Positions 12,620 through 23,667 of a DNA stretch of 64,000 bases are shown piece by piece. Origin of the DNA: Ahaetulla prasina (taxonomy: Eukaryota; Chordata; Lepidosauria; Squamata; Colubridae). The notes under the pieces are model-generated. The model did no database searches, had not been told where the DNA came from, and saw only the letters and a program-made list of their open reading frames with translations. The stretch's first letter is position 1, and each line of letters starts with the position of its first letter. The stretch covers positions 64,741,064 through 64,805,063 of the forward strand of contig NC_080542.1 in assembly GCF_028640845.1 (NCBI RefSeq), given 5' to 3'. A program made the translations under genes and the position numbers.

Positions 12620-14900
12620 TGTCTGAAAAACAGCTAGTTACCCAATGCTTTGACATAGTGAAGAGCCATCTGTGCTCATAATCTGAAATAGACCAACTAC
12701 ACATTACATCCCATATTCATAAAGAACTGGAAGAACAACTGGATGTGCAATGTCTGAAGCTGGAATATCACTACTATCCTCTCTATTACAGAGCACATCT
12801 GCTGATAAGAACATGGATAAACTAACTACAAGATGCCAATAGAGACCATGACAATCCCTACTACTGCCATAACTCAAACCAATGAACTTGCTACAACAGC
12901 TATAGCTGCTGTAAACCTGGAGATGCTTGCCTGCATATTCAAGAAAAATAGCAGTACATAGCCTCCCTGGAAAATGAAGTTAGAGTCTAAAATCAAGGCA
13001 ACTTAGAGAGAGGTTAGTCAATTACAAAGAAGATGTGAAAATTAGAAGAATTCCTAAGACTCAGCTATTGCAAAAATACAAGAGCCTGACTTCATCTGAA
13101 ACTTATAAACTGCTAAACAAAGGCTCATAGCACTGGCTACTAGGCTAAGGAGATACCCTAGCAATGAAGAAGCCAAGAAGACAAATGTCCTGTTATCCAA
13201 AGAACCATCTGAGTTGTATGCCCAACTACAGTAGTGGCCAAAATTGTGGAAACCTTTTGGGAAAAGTCTATTTTCTAAAACTAGCTAATAACATCACTCT
13301 TTTTTTGAGTAGTACCATAAAATTATATATCAATGGAAAGTTAATTTAATCAAGAATGTAATGCAATAACTTTTATGAAGCATTTGCTATTAGAATAGCA
13401 GTTACAGTATAAAGAAGAAAAGTGAAACATGTAGAAAAAAAGAGATATACAAAAATTATCATGTCAGTTAATACTTAGTTGGGTAACCTTTAGCATGAAT
13501 TCTGGCCTTACAATGTCTTCCCATGGAGTGAACCAAGTCTTTTAGTTCTGTAGCTGTTATAATGTGAAATCAAGATTGAATGATTGCTTCTATTAACTGG
13601 GTTTTATTGCTTGGTCGCTTCTGACTAACAAGTTTCTTTAGTCAGCTCCATAGATTTTCAATTGGGTTAAGGTTTGGGCTATTCCCAGGCCACTCCAGCA
13701 GTAAAATATGATTATGTTGAAACTCAAAAAAAAGTGGTGTTATTAACCAGAAATACACTTTTCCCAAAAGGTTTCCACAGTTTTGGCCACTACTGTACAA
13801 TGCAATAACACAGTAACAGCAGAACCACCAACATAAACTGAACAGAACTGGAAGAACATATGGGAGAAACAGAAGACACTTAACACAGTTTATAATGGCT
13901 GCAGGACCTGAGAGCACCCCTCAGCAATCTCTCAAATCAGAAACCAGTCACCATCACAGTAGCAGACATCCAATAGCAGGTCAAAAACATTAATAGTTAA
14001 ACAGGTCCTTTATTGGCAAAAGAAATTAACAAATGCCTAGCAGCACAGATGAACCAGCTGCTAGCAGTAGGTTCCACCCATACTGGTTAACATAAAGGAG
14101 GACTGCGATGACTGTGTGAGGATTCCACAAGGGAACAATACCATCCCAACTACTGGCCAATATTGTCCCTCCGCACAACATAAAAAGTCCTATCAGGACT
14201 CATAGCCATAAAGCTACAGGATCATAGCTTTATGATGTAGTGGGCCAGTACATGAGCATATCTCTTGGAAACAGTACCAGAGGCTCAAAACACCAGTGAT
14301 GAAGCAATCACCCAAGATCAAGATGTAGACAGATCAAACTGAGCACATCCTGGATTGACTATTGAATTCAATGCCACACCCATGGATCTGCAAATGCCTG
14401 ACACAATACATAACTAACAGAACACCGAGGACTTAATAATGAATTCAATGGGACTGTGGAAGACAGATAATTACAAGGACAAGATATTTATAAAAGTTCA
14501 AGAATTGAACTAACATTAGCAAGCTCCTCTACATGAGTGAAGTGAACAAGACATCAATTCACTAACCCACTTGACACAGTTCAAAGACATCATTTGAACA
14601 AGATAAGTGTGGCCAGATCGTAGTCAAGAGAGAGAAAGTAGTTAAGACTGAAAAATGGGAAATATCAGTAGGCCATATACTAGACATACAATCTAGTTGT
14701 ATCTCGGTATCCCATAATCACATGGAATCATAATGAGGGGGCAAGAAAACAGTCACCTCCACTTAAAAAAGATCATACAGCTCCTAAAGAGCCAGCTTAA
14801 TGGGAACAACAAGATCTATGCCATCAACATGTAGTGTATGCTTTGCCAGCATAAGATATTCTCTTGGCATAGCGACCTAGCCAAAAACAGACGTGGAATT
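12620..14900 (+). mobile_element. R4/Dong-like LINE, decayed, split by a Tc1 element
   Basis: Read forward with frameshifts, the sequence follows the R4/Dong polyprotein: TNELATTAIAAVNLEML near 12880, YPPWKMKLESKIKA near 12955, TAKQRLIALATRLRRYPS near 13110, then LLSKEPSELYAQLQ just before 13227. After the Tc1 element it resumes at 13798 with TAEPP and NWKNIWEKQ, then the reverse-transcriptase N-terminal region near 14100-14230. The 3' part near 14610-14870 keeps SRERK, YPIITW and NHNE-like pieces. A deletion removes the catalytic core. Non-functional. Confidence 0.65.
13229..13795 (-). mobile_element. Tc1/mariner element, internally deleted
   Basis: Long terminal inverted repeats (about 40 bp, cagtagtggccaaaattgtgg against its complement at 13755-13795) are flanked by TA (13227-13228 and 13796-13797). 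On the minus strand the C-terminal transposase motif EWPGNSPNLNPIENLW is readable near 13640-13700, followed by a stop and LKKLVSQKRPS. This region holds the last acidic catalytic segment of Tc1 transposases. At 567 bp the element lacks most of the roughly 340-residue protein. Confidence 0.9.
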
Positions 14901-15725
14901 TAAATTAAATTTGAAATGAAATCACAACTTTTTGTACTTGATATAATCACAGAATATATCAAGAAGCAATATCATAATTTATTTAAAAAATTGCTACCAA
15001 GCGTTAATTTTGCCCAATGTTGGAAGGAAGATTCAATTCCAAGAACATTTTATTAAGAACTTAAACTTGGAAAATTAGCATCATATATTCACACCAGGAA
15101 TTCAATCAACTTCAAGCTAGGGTGGTTTCCATAATATAAAATATGTAGTAAAAATGTTTTTAAGGGGTCTAAATGCTTAAAAACATCAAACATTTGCAAA
15201 GGCACAAAAAGGGAGAAGTTGTAAACAAAATAATCTGAAATAGGCAGCAAATAAATTTAATATATAAAAATAAATAAAAATAACGCCATATTACTCTATC
15301 CTTCAAGAAGCATTTAAACTGGTTTGGTAAAAAATAAAACTTATAGGTTAGCAATGTGTTTTCAAAAAAAAAAACAACCATCTTCAATGGATGGCCAAAA
15401 ATATTCTATTATTCTCTTATTATTGTGGAAAAGAGAGAAAATACTCTGTTCATATTTTCCATGCTATCTTGATTTTATATATTGCAGCTTATATTCTACA
15501 ATTTGGAAAAATGCCATCTAATGTGCATGGAGAATGTATATTAATTGTCATACTAAACAATATGTGATGCAGGACAGGTGCATTTTAAATTACTCCATTG
15601 TTTGATATGTTAGGATTAGTAGCACAACTTTTACCATTATTTCCTCTTTGTATTTATCTGATATTTCACCAACAAATGATCCTTATTAATAAAAAACAGA
15701 GACTAAATACATACTTTAGAACATA
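14901..15725. other. AT-rich DNA, nothing recognised
   Basis: No supported features. Opposed 65-72 codon frames near 15169-15521 look like chance in AT-rich sequence. Confidence 0.5.
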
Positions 15726-15729
15726 ATAA

Positions 15730-15962
15730 CATAAAGCCTGTTATTAAGAACACAAAGCCTGCAATTACTGCAGGTTCGAGCCCGGCCCAAGGTTGACTCA
15801 GCCTTCCATCCTTTATAAGGTAGGTAAAATGAGGACCCAGATTGTTGGGGGGGCAATAAGTTGACTTTGTAAAAATATACAAATAGAATGAGACTATTGC
15901 CTTATACACTGTAAGCCGCCCTGAGTCTTCGGAGAAGGGCGGGGTATAAATGTAAACAAAAA
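15730..15962 (+). repeat. tRNA-derived squamate SINE
   Basis: A good Pol III B box, ggttcgag, lies at 15773-15780. The body reads ttgactcagccttccatcc and aaaatgaggacccagattg. The 3' end is gccgccctgagtcttcgg, then agaagggcggggtataaatg, followed by an A/AAAT-rich tail. A sister copy is at 30500-30735 on the other strand. Confidence 0.85.
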
Positions 15963-16004
15963 ATAAATAAATAATAAAATTAAAATGCTATTTATACTTT
16001 AAAG

Positions 16005-16303
16005 CAGGGTTCCCCAACTCCATGGCTTAATCGTAAACAGACTGTGTGAGTAGTGGGACAGCATGTACAGGTGCACACACAGTTCAACTTGCACAAGTGG
16101 TGGGATGGGGTGTGTTCACACAAGCACCCAGCTTGACTTGCACAGGTCAATTTGCACGATCATGTGTGTGTGTGTGTGTATTTTCTCGCCATTCATGCAA
16201 GTTCAATTATGCATGAATATGCACACCAGCCTGACACTTGCACAACCAGTTCCCCTCTCCCCCTTCTATTTGTTCTCCAAGCTGCAAAGTTTGGGGACCA
16301 CTG
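16005..16303 (+). mobile_element. hAT MITE, 299 bp
   Basis: Ends are cagggttccccaactc and gtttggggaccactg, inverted relative to each other. The target duplication is ctttaaag (15997-16004) and atttaaag (16304-16311), 7 of 8 identical. The inside includes a (TG)n stretch near 16161 and no transposase. Confidence 0.85.
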
Positions 16304-17575
16304 ATTTAAAGTAAAATCAGAAAGCAAACATCTTTCTACCCAGCACCTAGCCCAAGCTTCCCACCACTTTAAGCCAAAGGCCTGGAAAATAAAATAAAAA
16401 TGTCTTTTATCTGCTAGGAATAATTTTAAATGTTGTAGAAGAGTGTTCCAAAATAAAGCAATTCTCATTTTTAAGAATATGAATGCAATGGTTCTGCTAT
16501 CATTGTTTATCCATTCCTAATGCTTTAGGACAAAGGTAAAGAGGAATAGATCTACCACCCACAGGAACAAAACTCAAAAAAAGGAATCGCATAGATAACA
16601 AAGAGCAAGTATTTCTCCTATTCTGAAAAAAATGTTAGCATCCTTGGAGAAGAAAACACATTTTGTACTTCCTATTTTAAAATTTCACAGTTTATTTTTC
16701 AGAATAGCAGCTGGGTAGCAATATATTTATCTTAACCATTTTATATATCTTCTAAAATCAAAATGTTAGGGAAGTATTTCATTGTTGTTTTTTCCAGTGT
16801 TTCAATTTTTTGGAAAAAAGTTAACAGAACAAAAATATTAGGGAGAAGCATTTTCCCTCCCCCCCTCCCTCATACTGTATTTCTGGAATGTAGAATGTAG
16901 AATAAAATAGAGCTGGGAGGAACCTTGGAGGTCTTGTAGTCCAGCCCCCTGCTCAAGCAGGAGACCCTATACCGTTTCATTCATTGATACGTATAGTATA
17001 TCATTCCTAGAGTGCTCTTATAATTTCTTTCTTTTTTGCACTTCTTTATTGGAATTTTTGCACACATAAAAATGAACACAAACTAATAAGGAGTAAAAGG
17101 AAAAGAAAGAAGGGGATAAGAAAGAAGAACAAGAAAAGTATGGAAAGAAAGGATAAAGAGAAATGGAAAAAGAAGCTTCCAATTATCTTTGCAAAAAAGT
17201 ACAAATTTATCTCTTACTCTTTGATTATAAAATAAACTCATTCTTTCCTATTATCCTAGGGTGCTCTCATAATTTTCTATCTTTTTTAAAAGTGCTTTTT
17301 AAGCAGAAATTTTCATGTGCATTAATCCTCAAATAGATGAGCTGACATAAAACTACATTCTCATTAAAGTTGACAGCAGTACAGTGTCAGTTTGATGTTT
17401 TTATGTATCCAGATTATTAGATGCATCCAATTCTTTATATTTCCAAATTGCCATGAAATATTTCATTACTCTCAATCTATCACTTTAACCAGAACATTTA
17501 AAGGAAGGAAAAATAAAATCCTTGAAAATACACATTCAGCTGCATTAATAATAGCTATACTTGCAAATAATATTG
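16304..17575. other. AT-rich DNA with a CR1 tail and a purine-rich tract
   Basis: Holds the CR1 fragment listed at 16888 and a strongly purine-rich tract at about 17090-17180. I recognise no gene. The duplication of 'gggtgctct(c/t)ataatttt' near 17012 and 17261 suggests a small insertion between them (about 17020-17260), class unknown. Confidence 0.4.
16888..16978 (-). mobile_element. CR1 LINE 3'-end fragment
   Basis: agagctgggaggaaccttgg and agtccagccccctgctcaag match the CR1 3' terminus seen at 4240. Severely 5'-truncated. Confidence 0.75.
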
Positions 17576-17579
17576 TTCT

Positions 17580-18110
17580 TCTTTGGCAACCCAAAGGTGC
17601 TTTTTTAAAGAGGCAACTCTTGTTTTTCTTTGAAAATGTTTTGCTTCTCATCTAAAGATCTTCTTCAGTTCTGACTGGGTAGTGGGGAATGGAAGCATTT
17701 GTATTCTTTGTAGCCAGCTGGTCATTTGCATTCTTTTTAGATAGTCATTGAATCCACTTGGAGGTTTGTCTATGTCCTCAGGGCCACCTGAGTAGTGTAA
17801 ATGGGTGAGGAGCCTTCTAGAAACTGCTGAAGGGACCATGTTGTGAAGCTGTGCTTTCTGTAGGATGTTTCTGCCCTGTATCCCTTCACTATTGAACACA
17901 GGCGCAGGCTGTTGGGGATAAATTTGTGTTATCTTTATCACAAACTGAAGCACAAATGGTTCCTGTAATCTGCAATTTTTCTGAAAATCCATTCATACTC
18001 CTGCACCATTCGAAGGGTGTTCATCCCAAAGTGCATAGCTAAATGTATGTAGAGATTCTCAGTCATCCAGGTCATGGTGGCCCCAAGGTACTTTTTTCAA
18101 GAGGCAATCT
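17580..18110 (-). mobile_element. Possible Penelope-like or other retroelement fragment
   Basis: The minus strand carries a 114-codon open frame (17648-17992) without recognised domain. Flanking it are direct repeats of one terminal sequence: ttgcctcttgaaaaaagtac at about 18080-18100, and ttgcctctttaaaaaagcac at about 17600-17620. The phrase catgacctggatgactgaga next to the first repeat also forms the end of a 58-bp insertion at 35192. The stretch agatgagaagcaaaacat near 17645 resembles terminal sequences of Penelope-like elements. The class is an inference. Confidence 0.4.
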
Positions 18111-18569
18111 TCTCTCTCCATCTGTCACTCTCCCTCCCTCCCTCCCCTTTCCTCTTTCCCTCCCTATCTCTCTGACTTAACATTAGTAATAGAAATATAT
18201 ATAGAATATAAATTTTTATTTCATTAATTTCATTTGGTGTATGAGTAGGTTTTGATTAGCCATTTGGAAATGACATGAAAAAGAAGATTTTGATTTTATG
18301 AATATAAAAGATTATAGTTTTGAATAAGAAGGTAAACATATTTTTGCACCTCTATAGCATTGAATATATAAAATATCTCGAGTTAAGCTTTATATCTGGT
18401 AACTTTCCATGAAGCTTTCCTGACAATAATATTGGAATAACTTGTCATCCCCCTCCCCCCTCCGTTCTCCCTCCCTCCCTCCTTCCCTCCCTCAGAAGGA
18501 GCAAAAAAAGATATTGTGCCTGAAAATGCACAGAATATGAATCTACATTAAAAATTATTCAACAGTATG
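18111..18569. other. AT-rich DNA with CT-rich tracts
   Basis: Pyrimidine-rich tracts at 18113-18172 and 18447-18495 (CCCT/CCTT units). Nothing else recognised. Confidence 0.5.
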
Positions 18570-18711
18570 GTTGGATTTAAACTTACAACCACAACTGAGA
18601 CCAGAATTTCCACTGCTATGCAAAGCACTTATTAACTGAGTTGTATCCAATGTGGTGATATTTTTGCCATGGTTGTTAAATAAATCACTGCTTTTTGTTA
18701 AATGATTCATG
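18570..18711 (-). repeat. 'cttaacaa' MITE-like repeat, left half
   Basis: aaacttacaaccacaactga, then ttattaactgagttg and ccatggttgttaaataaatc, follow the family of 901-1262 in reverse orientation. It is cut by the copia element and resumes at 22118. Confidence 0.6.
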
Positions 18712-18716
18712 TAGTT

Positions 18717-19016
18717 TGTCAGGGAAATACTTTAACAGCTGACCAGCTGCTACAATGATTTAAGGGAATGAATCAGCAAGGTTTTTGGGCTGATACGACT
18801 TTAAGAGGCTGTATATATAAGAGAGGCCCTGTGAGAATTTCTCTCTCTCTCCGCGTGTGTTTCTGTGCTATAGTTGATTATTGATTGTCTGACTTTGCCT
18901 AGAATGTGTATGTATATATTCCTTGCAGATAAACCATTATTTGAAAGACAATCCTCTGTTTACTGTATTTTGCTCCTGGGTTGTCTCAAAATAGTCACAC
19001 TGTGTGCACTCTGATA
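18717..19016 (+). repeat. 5' LTR of the copia element
   Basis: Starts tgtcaggg and ends ctgata (one change from ctgaca). Contains gtatatataagagagg (TATA-like, about 18812) and then the region ttgcctagaatgtgtatg that recurs in the 3' LTR. The last 186 bases align with 21926-22112. Confidence 0.85.
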
Positions 19017-19034
19017 GATTATGGGTCCAGTCCA
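19017..19034 (+). promoter_or_regulatory. Primer-binding site, initiator tRNA-Met internal (half-tRNA) type
   Basis: gattatgggtccag follows the LTR directly. It is nearly complementary to the anticodon stem-loop of eukaryotic initiator tRNA-Met (the expected text would be ggttatgggcccag). Use of an internal tRNA fragment rather than its 3' end is a known feature of copia-group elements. Confidence 0.65.
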
Positions 19035-19159
19035 GAGAGAAGACCATAGTGACTAGAGAAACCAAAGAGAAAAGAAACCCAGTGAGAGCTTGCTCCAGAA
19101 TCAGAGGAGTTATATATTGTTGTTTGTTAGTGGTTGTGATTGTAAAGAAAACAGGCAAC

Positions 19160-19885
19160 ATGGCCTCCATCAGTGTAATGGGAGGAGGTTTCTTGGTGTC
19201 TCGGCTGAATGAGACAAATTACCCCTCCTGGAATGTAAAGACAGAGATGTACCTGCAAAGGGAGGAGTTGTGGATGATAGTTACTAATCCACTAGCAGTC
19301 CTGGATAATGGGGACAGGAGAAAAAATGAAAAGGCATTAGCCAGAAAAAATCTGGCTTTAGAGGACAGTCAGCTGATATACATGAGGAGTCCCCGGTCTG
19401 CAAAAGAGTGCTGGGAGGCTTTGCGCAGTGTGTATGTTAGAGACACTGTGGCAGTAAAGTGTTGTTGACAAGGAGACTGTATAAAGCACAACTGAAGCCA
19501 GGGGACAGCATGTCCACACATCTGCAGGCTATGAGAAAGACATTCTTGGAATTAGAGGAAGAGGAATGACGTTTACTGAGGCACACAAGGTATATGTGGT
19601 GCTCAGTTCATTGGACACTTCATGGAATGTTCTTGTAACTAGATTAGAGTCCATGAAAGAGAGGGACTTAACCATAATATATTTGACTGGTCAATTGTTG
19701 GAGGAAGAACAGAAATGGCTTTAAAGGCAAACAGGAAAGAGGGGAGATAATGCTCAGCACAAGCCAACATCTGCAAGAGCAGCTGAGACTGTTTACACAG
19801 TGAAATGTTGCTTCACATGTGGTTCTACAGAGCATCTCCAGAGACACTGCCCTGAGAGGAGAACCATAGGAGCAGTGAGACAAGG
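19160..19885 (+). pseudogene. Copia-type Gag remnant
   Basis: The ATG at 19160 opens a frame of about 100 residues with the Copia-type Gag start (LNETNYPSWNVKTEMYL, then an ALARKNLALEDSQLIYM region and ECWEALRSVY). A frameshift near 19466 breaks it. The text continues in other frames with YKAQLKPGDSMSTHLQAM, FTEAHKVYVVLSSLD and ESMKERDLT. It reaches a CCHC zinc knuckle, CFTCGSTEHLQRHC, at about 19808-19850. The protein would have packaged the element's RNA. At least two frameshifts and an in-frame stop make it a dead copy. The hAT insertion follows directly. Confidence 0.8.
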
Positions 19886-19892
19886 GGGTAGG

Positions 19893-20176
19893 CAGGGGTG
19901 AAATCCAGCAGATTCTGGAGAACTGGTAGTGGAAATTTTGAGCAGTTTGGAGAATCGGTGGCAGAAATTTTCAGTAGTTTGGAGAAATAACAAATACCAC
20001 CTCTAGCTGGCCTCAGAGTGGGATGGGAATGGAGATTTTGCACTATCCTTTCCCTGGATTGGGATGGAAATGGAGATTTTACAGTATCTTTCTCCTGCCA
20101 CACCCACCAAGCCACACTACACCCACCAAGCCATGCCCACAGAACTGGTAATAAAAAAAATTGGATTTCACCATTG
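19893..20176 (+). mobile_element. hAT MITE inside the copia element
   Basis: Begins caggggtgaaatccag and ends ttggatttcaccattg, close to the 303-bp element at 5545. The flanks ggggtagg and gccttagg agree at 5 of 8 positions, a decayed target duplication. It lies between Gag and the protease region, so it is younger than the copia insertion. Confidence 0.8.
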
Positions 20177-20204
20177 GCCTTAGGACTACTCAACACATGA
20201 GGAA

Positions 20205-20995
20205 TGGCTCTCCATTGTTGTATTCCCTGGCAGTAATAGCGTTTGAAAACACCAGGAACCCTTCAGTGTTGGACAATGGGTTGAGTCAGCCTATTGCTAA
20301 TAATCCATGACCGTTTTCTGGCTTGAGACCAGCCAAGCAAACATTTGTTAGTTTGGCCAATGATCAATGATCTGCTACTAAAGGAAAAGTGAAAGTCTAT
20401 GTCCATAAGATAGGAGAAACAGTATACAATGTCTTATATATACCTGAGGTAGACCATAATCTGTTGAGTATTTCCAGGTTAGACACTAATAGGTATGAAA
20501 TACTGTTTGCAGGAGGACAGTACTCCATCAGGAAAGATGGAAGAATTCATGCATGAGGAGTTAAGAAGGGTGGTCTCTACATTCTAGGAAGGCAAGAGAA
20601 TAGTTGTGTATGAACACTTACAAACACTCCCACACATGACAATTGTGTACATTTAGTGCATAGGAGATTAGGGCATGCAAGTTTTAGCATACTGCAGAAG
20701 ATGCCAGACCTAGCTGAGGGACTTAGGATAAAGAAATGCAATGTGTACTTAGGTTGTGCTGTTTGTAAGGAGGCAAAATGAAGTGAGTAAGAGAAGCTCA
20801 AAGCAAACAGAGAGACCTGAAAGGTGTAACAAAGGCATACCTCCTGAGCTTTTCCCTACAAGTGGGGTTAGAGTAGATAGTATTTGTAATAAATCCAGTA
20901 AGTACAAAGAGATATGGTCGTGCTTAAGGAAAAACAAGATAAATGGAGGAAGGTAAAGAGAATTTCAGGCAGACAGATAAACCAAACTGAGAAAA
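20205..20995 (+). pseudogene. Copia-type Pol remnant (protease to pre-integrase)
   Basis: After the hAT insertion the element resumes with a degraded protease region (VLDNGLSQPI in place of the usual DSGA motif). It continues through VYVHKIGETVYNVLYIPEV and NLLSISRLDTNRYEI. The pre-integrase zinc-binding segment is visible: VHRRLGHASFSILQKM, then KKCNVYLGCAVCKEAK (about 20650-20780). Several in-frame stops are present. Integrase core, reverse transcriptase and RNase H are not found. In a working element these parts cleave the polyprotein and prepare integration. Confidence 0.75.
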
Positions 20996-21093
20996 CTGAG
21001 CTACTGAAAAGAGAAAATGAAAGAATTCAGCCAAGACATGGTGTGTGTGTGTGTGTGTGTGTTTGTTTTCTGAGGTTTTCGCGGGTGTTTGTA

Positions 21094-21218
21094 TGTAGGT
21101 CTTTAGTTATTCGGGTTTTCTCTCGTGTAAAATTGGAAGTGTCTTGGCAACGTTTCGAACATCGCCAAGACACTCCCAATTTTACGCGGGAGAAAACCCG
21201 AATAACCAAAGACCTACA
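21094..21218. repeat. Palindrome P1 (55-bp arms)
   Basis: The left arm 21094-21148 and right arm 21164-21218 are inverted copies with a few mismatches and a 15-base spacer. The arm contains gggttttctctcgtgtaaaa. It opens an array of three related palindromes joined by (CA)n and (TG)n runs. Confidence 0.9.
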
Positions 21219-21272
21219 CACACACACACGTGTGTGTGTGTGTGTGTGTATGTGTGTGTGTGTGTGTGTGTA

Positions 21273-21525
21273 TAGGTCTTTGGTTATTTGGGTTTTCTCC
21301 CGCGTAAAATTGGAAGTGTCTTGGCGATGTTTCGACAAAGTCTCATTCGTCATCTTCAGGCTTCAGCTTCGTGCTTCTGAGAGCAATTGCAATTCGTGCT
21401 TCTGGGAGCAATTGCTCCCAGAAGCACGAAGCTGAAGCCTGAAGATGACGAATGAGACTTCGTCGAAACGTCGCCAAGACACTTCCAATTTTACGTGGGA
21501 GAAAACCCAAATAACCAAAGACCCA
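21273..21525. repeat. Palindrome P2 (about 114-139 bp arms)
   Basis: The arms meet at gagcaattgctc (21406-21417), so there is essentially no spacer. The left arm carries an extra 25-base partial repeat of the centre. The arms include the P1 arm plus cttcaggcttcagcttcgtg. A (CA)n(TG)n run separates it from P1 and from P3. Confidence 0.95.
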
Positions 21526-21576
21526 CACACACACGTGTGTGTGTGTGTGTGTGTATGTGTGTGTGTGTGTGTGTGT

Positions 21577-21922
<346 letters not shown>

Positions 21923-21925
21923 CCT

Positions 21926-22112
21926 GTGAGGGCATATCTCTCTCTCGTGTGTTTGCTTCTGTGCTATAGTTGATGATTATTTGCCTGACTTTGCCTAGTA
22001 CATGTATGTATATATTCCTTATAGATAAACCACTATTTAAAAGACAAACCTCTATTTACTGTATTTTGCTCCTGGATTGTCTCAAAATAGACACACTATG
22101 CACACTCTGACA
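21926..22112 (+). repeat. 3' LTR of the copia element, 5'-truncated
   Basis: Aligns with 18830-19016 of the 5' LTR (tctgtgctatagttgat, tgactttgcctag, ttttgctcctgg, cactctgaca). The first roughly 115 bases of the LTR are missing, lost at the microsatellite junction. Confidence 0.85.
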
Positions 22113-22117
22113 TAGTT

Positions 22118-22315
22118 GTTAAATGAATCTCATTTCCCTCCTTGACTTTATTTACTGGAAACAAATGGTTCTCACATAACTGTGACAAAGCTGCAACAAT
22201 CATAACTGTGAGGACTGGTCATAAGTTACCTTTTTAGTGCTGTTGAGCTTCAAATGATCATTAAATGAATGGTAGTAAGTTATGGACTTCCTGTAATTAT
22301 GGTTGTTGAACCAAA
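22118..22315 (-). repeat. 'cttaacaa' MITE-like repeat, right half
   Basis: Starts directly after the copia target duplication with gttaaatgaatctcatttcc and ends near agttatggacttcctgtaat. It continues the repeat interrupted at 18711. Confidence 0.6.
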
Positions 22316-23035
22316 AATAATGAAACTTTTTGCAGTTGAAAACTACATGATTGTTGTGAGTCACAGGAAGGTATAACACAATTACACAAAAACACTTAAA
22401 TTTTTAGGAAATGGGATACAAATTTAAAGAATTTATTGGCAGAAGATTTCAAAAATACTTTAGAAATGCATTGAAAAAATAGTAATAGAACATTTTATAC
22501 TTATAAAAGTCTAGCTTTTAAATTTTTTAAGAAATTATTTGGTAGCAGCACAATGCATAAATCCATAATAGAAAAATTGCCAATTCCTGGCACTGACAAT
22601 ATTCTATTAACCTGCTAATTAGTAATTCAGCTAGAGCCAATCTTTTTGCACTTTGTATTAAAGATCATGGTCATATTCTTACCAGAATATACTCACCAAT
22701 TCAAAAGAAATAAATGCTAATGGCTAAGAAGAAAAACAACCGATATCTGAATATGCACACAATGTCAAGAGATAGATAGACTGATTTACTGTTTGAGGAT
22801 TAACAGAAAAGTTTTTTTAAAATTCTGGCCAGAACAGTAAGAACCAATTAAAAGCCATATCTAAACATGATGAAGATTACTGGTTATATTTTCTGTTCAA
22901 CAATATGTTTGAAATCTGTGATGAAGGTTTTCTGATATTGCTATTATGTAAAGTCAGCACCCACCCACTCTCCTAAAAAATGAAGTATTTTGGGTAATAT
23001 TAAAAAAGACAGAATAGAATATTTCCTCTAAAGGA
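22316..23035. other. AT-rich DNA, nothing recognised
   Basis: No gene, RNA or repeat end supported. Confidence 0.45.
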
Positions 23036-23039
23036 GAAA

Positions 23040-23434
23040 TTGGTGGGGGGGGAAGAGAGGCATAAACCAGCACCAGTCTCTTTGCCCCAAGCAGAAACTG
23101 AGGAGGCCAGCTTTTAGAAATACAGATTTGGTAATCCATTCAGAAAGACTGGGTCAGACAGAAACTCCAGATAAGCAATTAATCAAGACAAGATTACTGC
23201 AGACAAACACCTAGGATTTACATTTCCCTTTTTGACTATAGAACCAGCCATGGCCCCTACATGACCCCATAGAAATCAAAAAGGTATAAAAACCTTCCCA
23301 CTCTCAACTCCATTTTGTCATCTGTCCTAAAACTGTGCGCTCTCTGTGTTGATTCTGTTCACCAATAAACAGAACCTTTCTTTCCAATCAGCCTCCATTT
23401 TATTCCCGGCTTGGAACTGGATTTTTCTTCCAAC
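23040..23434 (+). repeat. Probable solo LTR (retroviral type), 5' limit uncertain
   Basis: A TATA box (tataaaaacc, 23285-23294) is followed about 75 bases later by an AATAAA signal (23364-23369). A short U5-like stretch then ends in ccaaca at 23434. This spacing is typical of an LTR promoter and polyA unit. No internal retroviral genes are adjacent. The 5' boundary and target duplication were not found. Confidence 0.45.
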
Positions 23435-23667
23435 ACTATGAAATTCATCACTAAGTTTGCATTTGTTAATGGATTTATTAAAACAATATTAACTATATAA
23501 ACAGTCAAATCTCTCAAAGAAAATGCTTCCTTAATATTATGAGTTACTCTGAATCCTTATGAACAGTCTATTTGTCTAGCTTCTGTTTTTAAGCAAAGTA
23601 ATATCTGTCTTCTGCTCTTAAACTATATGTATCATCTATCCTCTAGATACTAAGTATAGAAAGGCCT
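23435..23667. other. AT-rich DNA, nothing recognised
   Basis: No supported feature. Confidence 0.4.

Noticed and set aside
15773..15782. tRNA gene suggested by a good B box
   Set aside because: The full tRNA cloverleaf is not present and the context is a SINE with its diagnostic 3' body.
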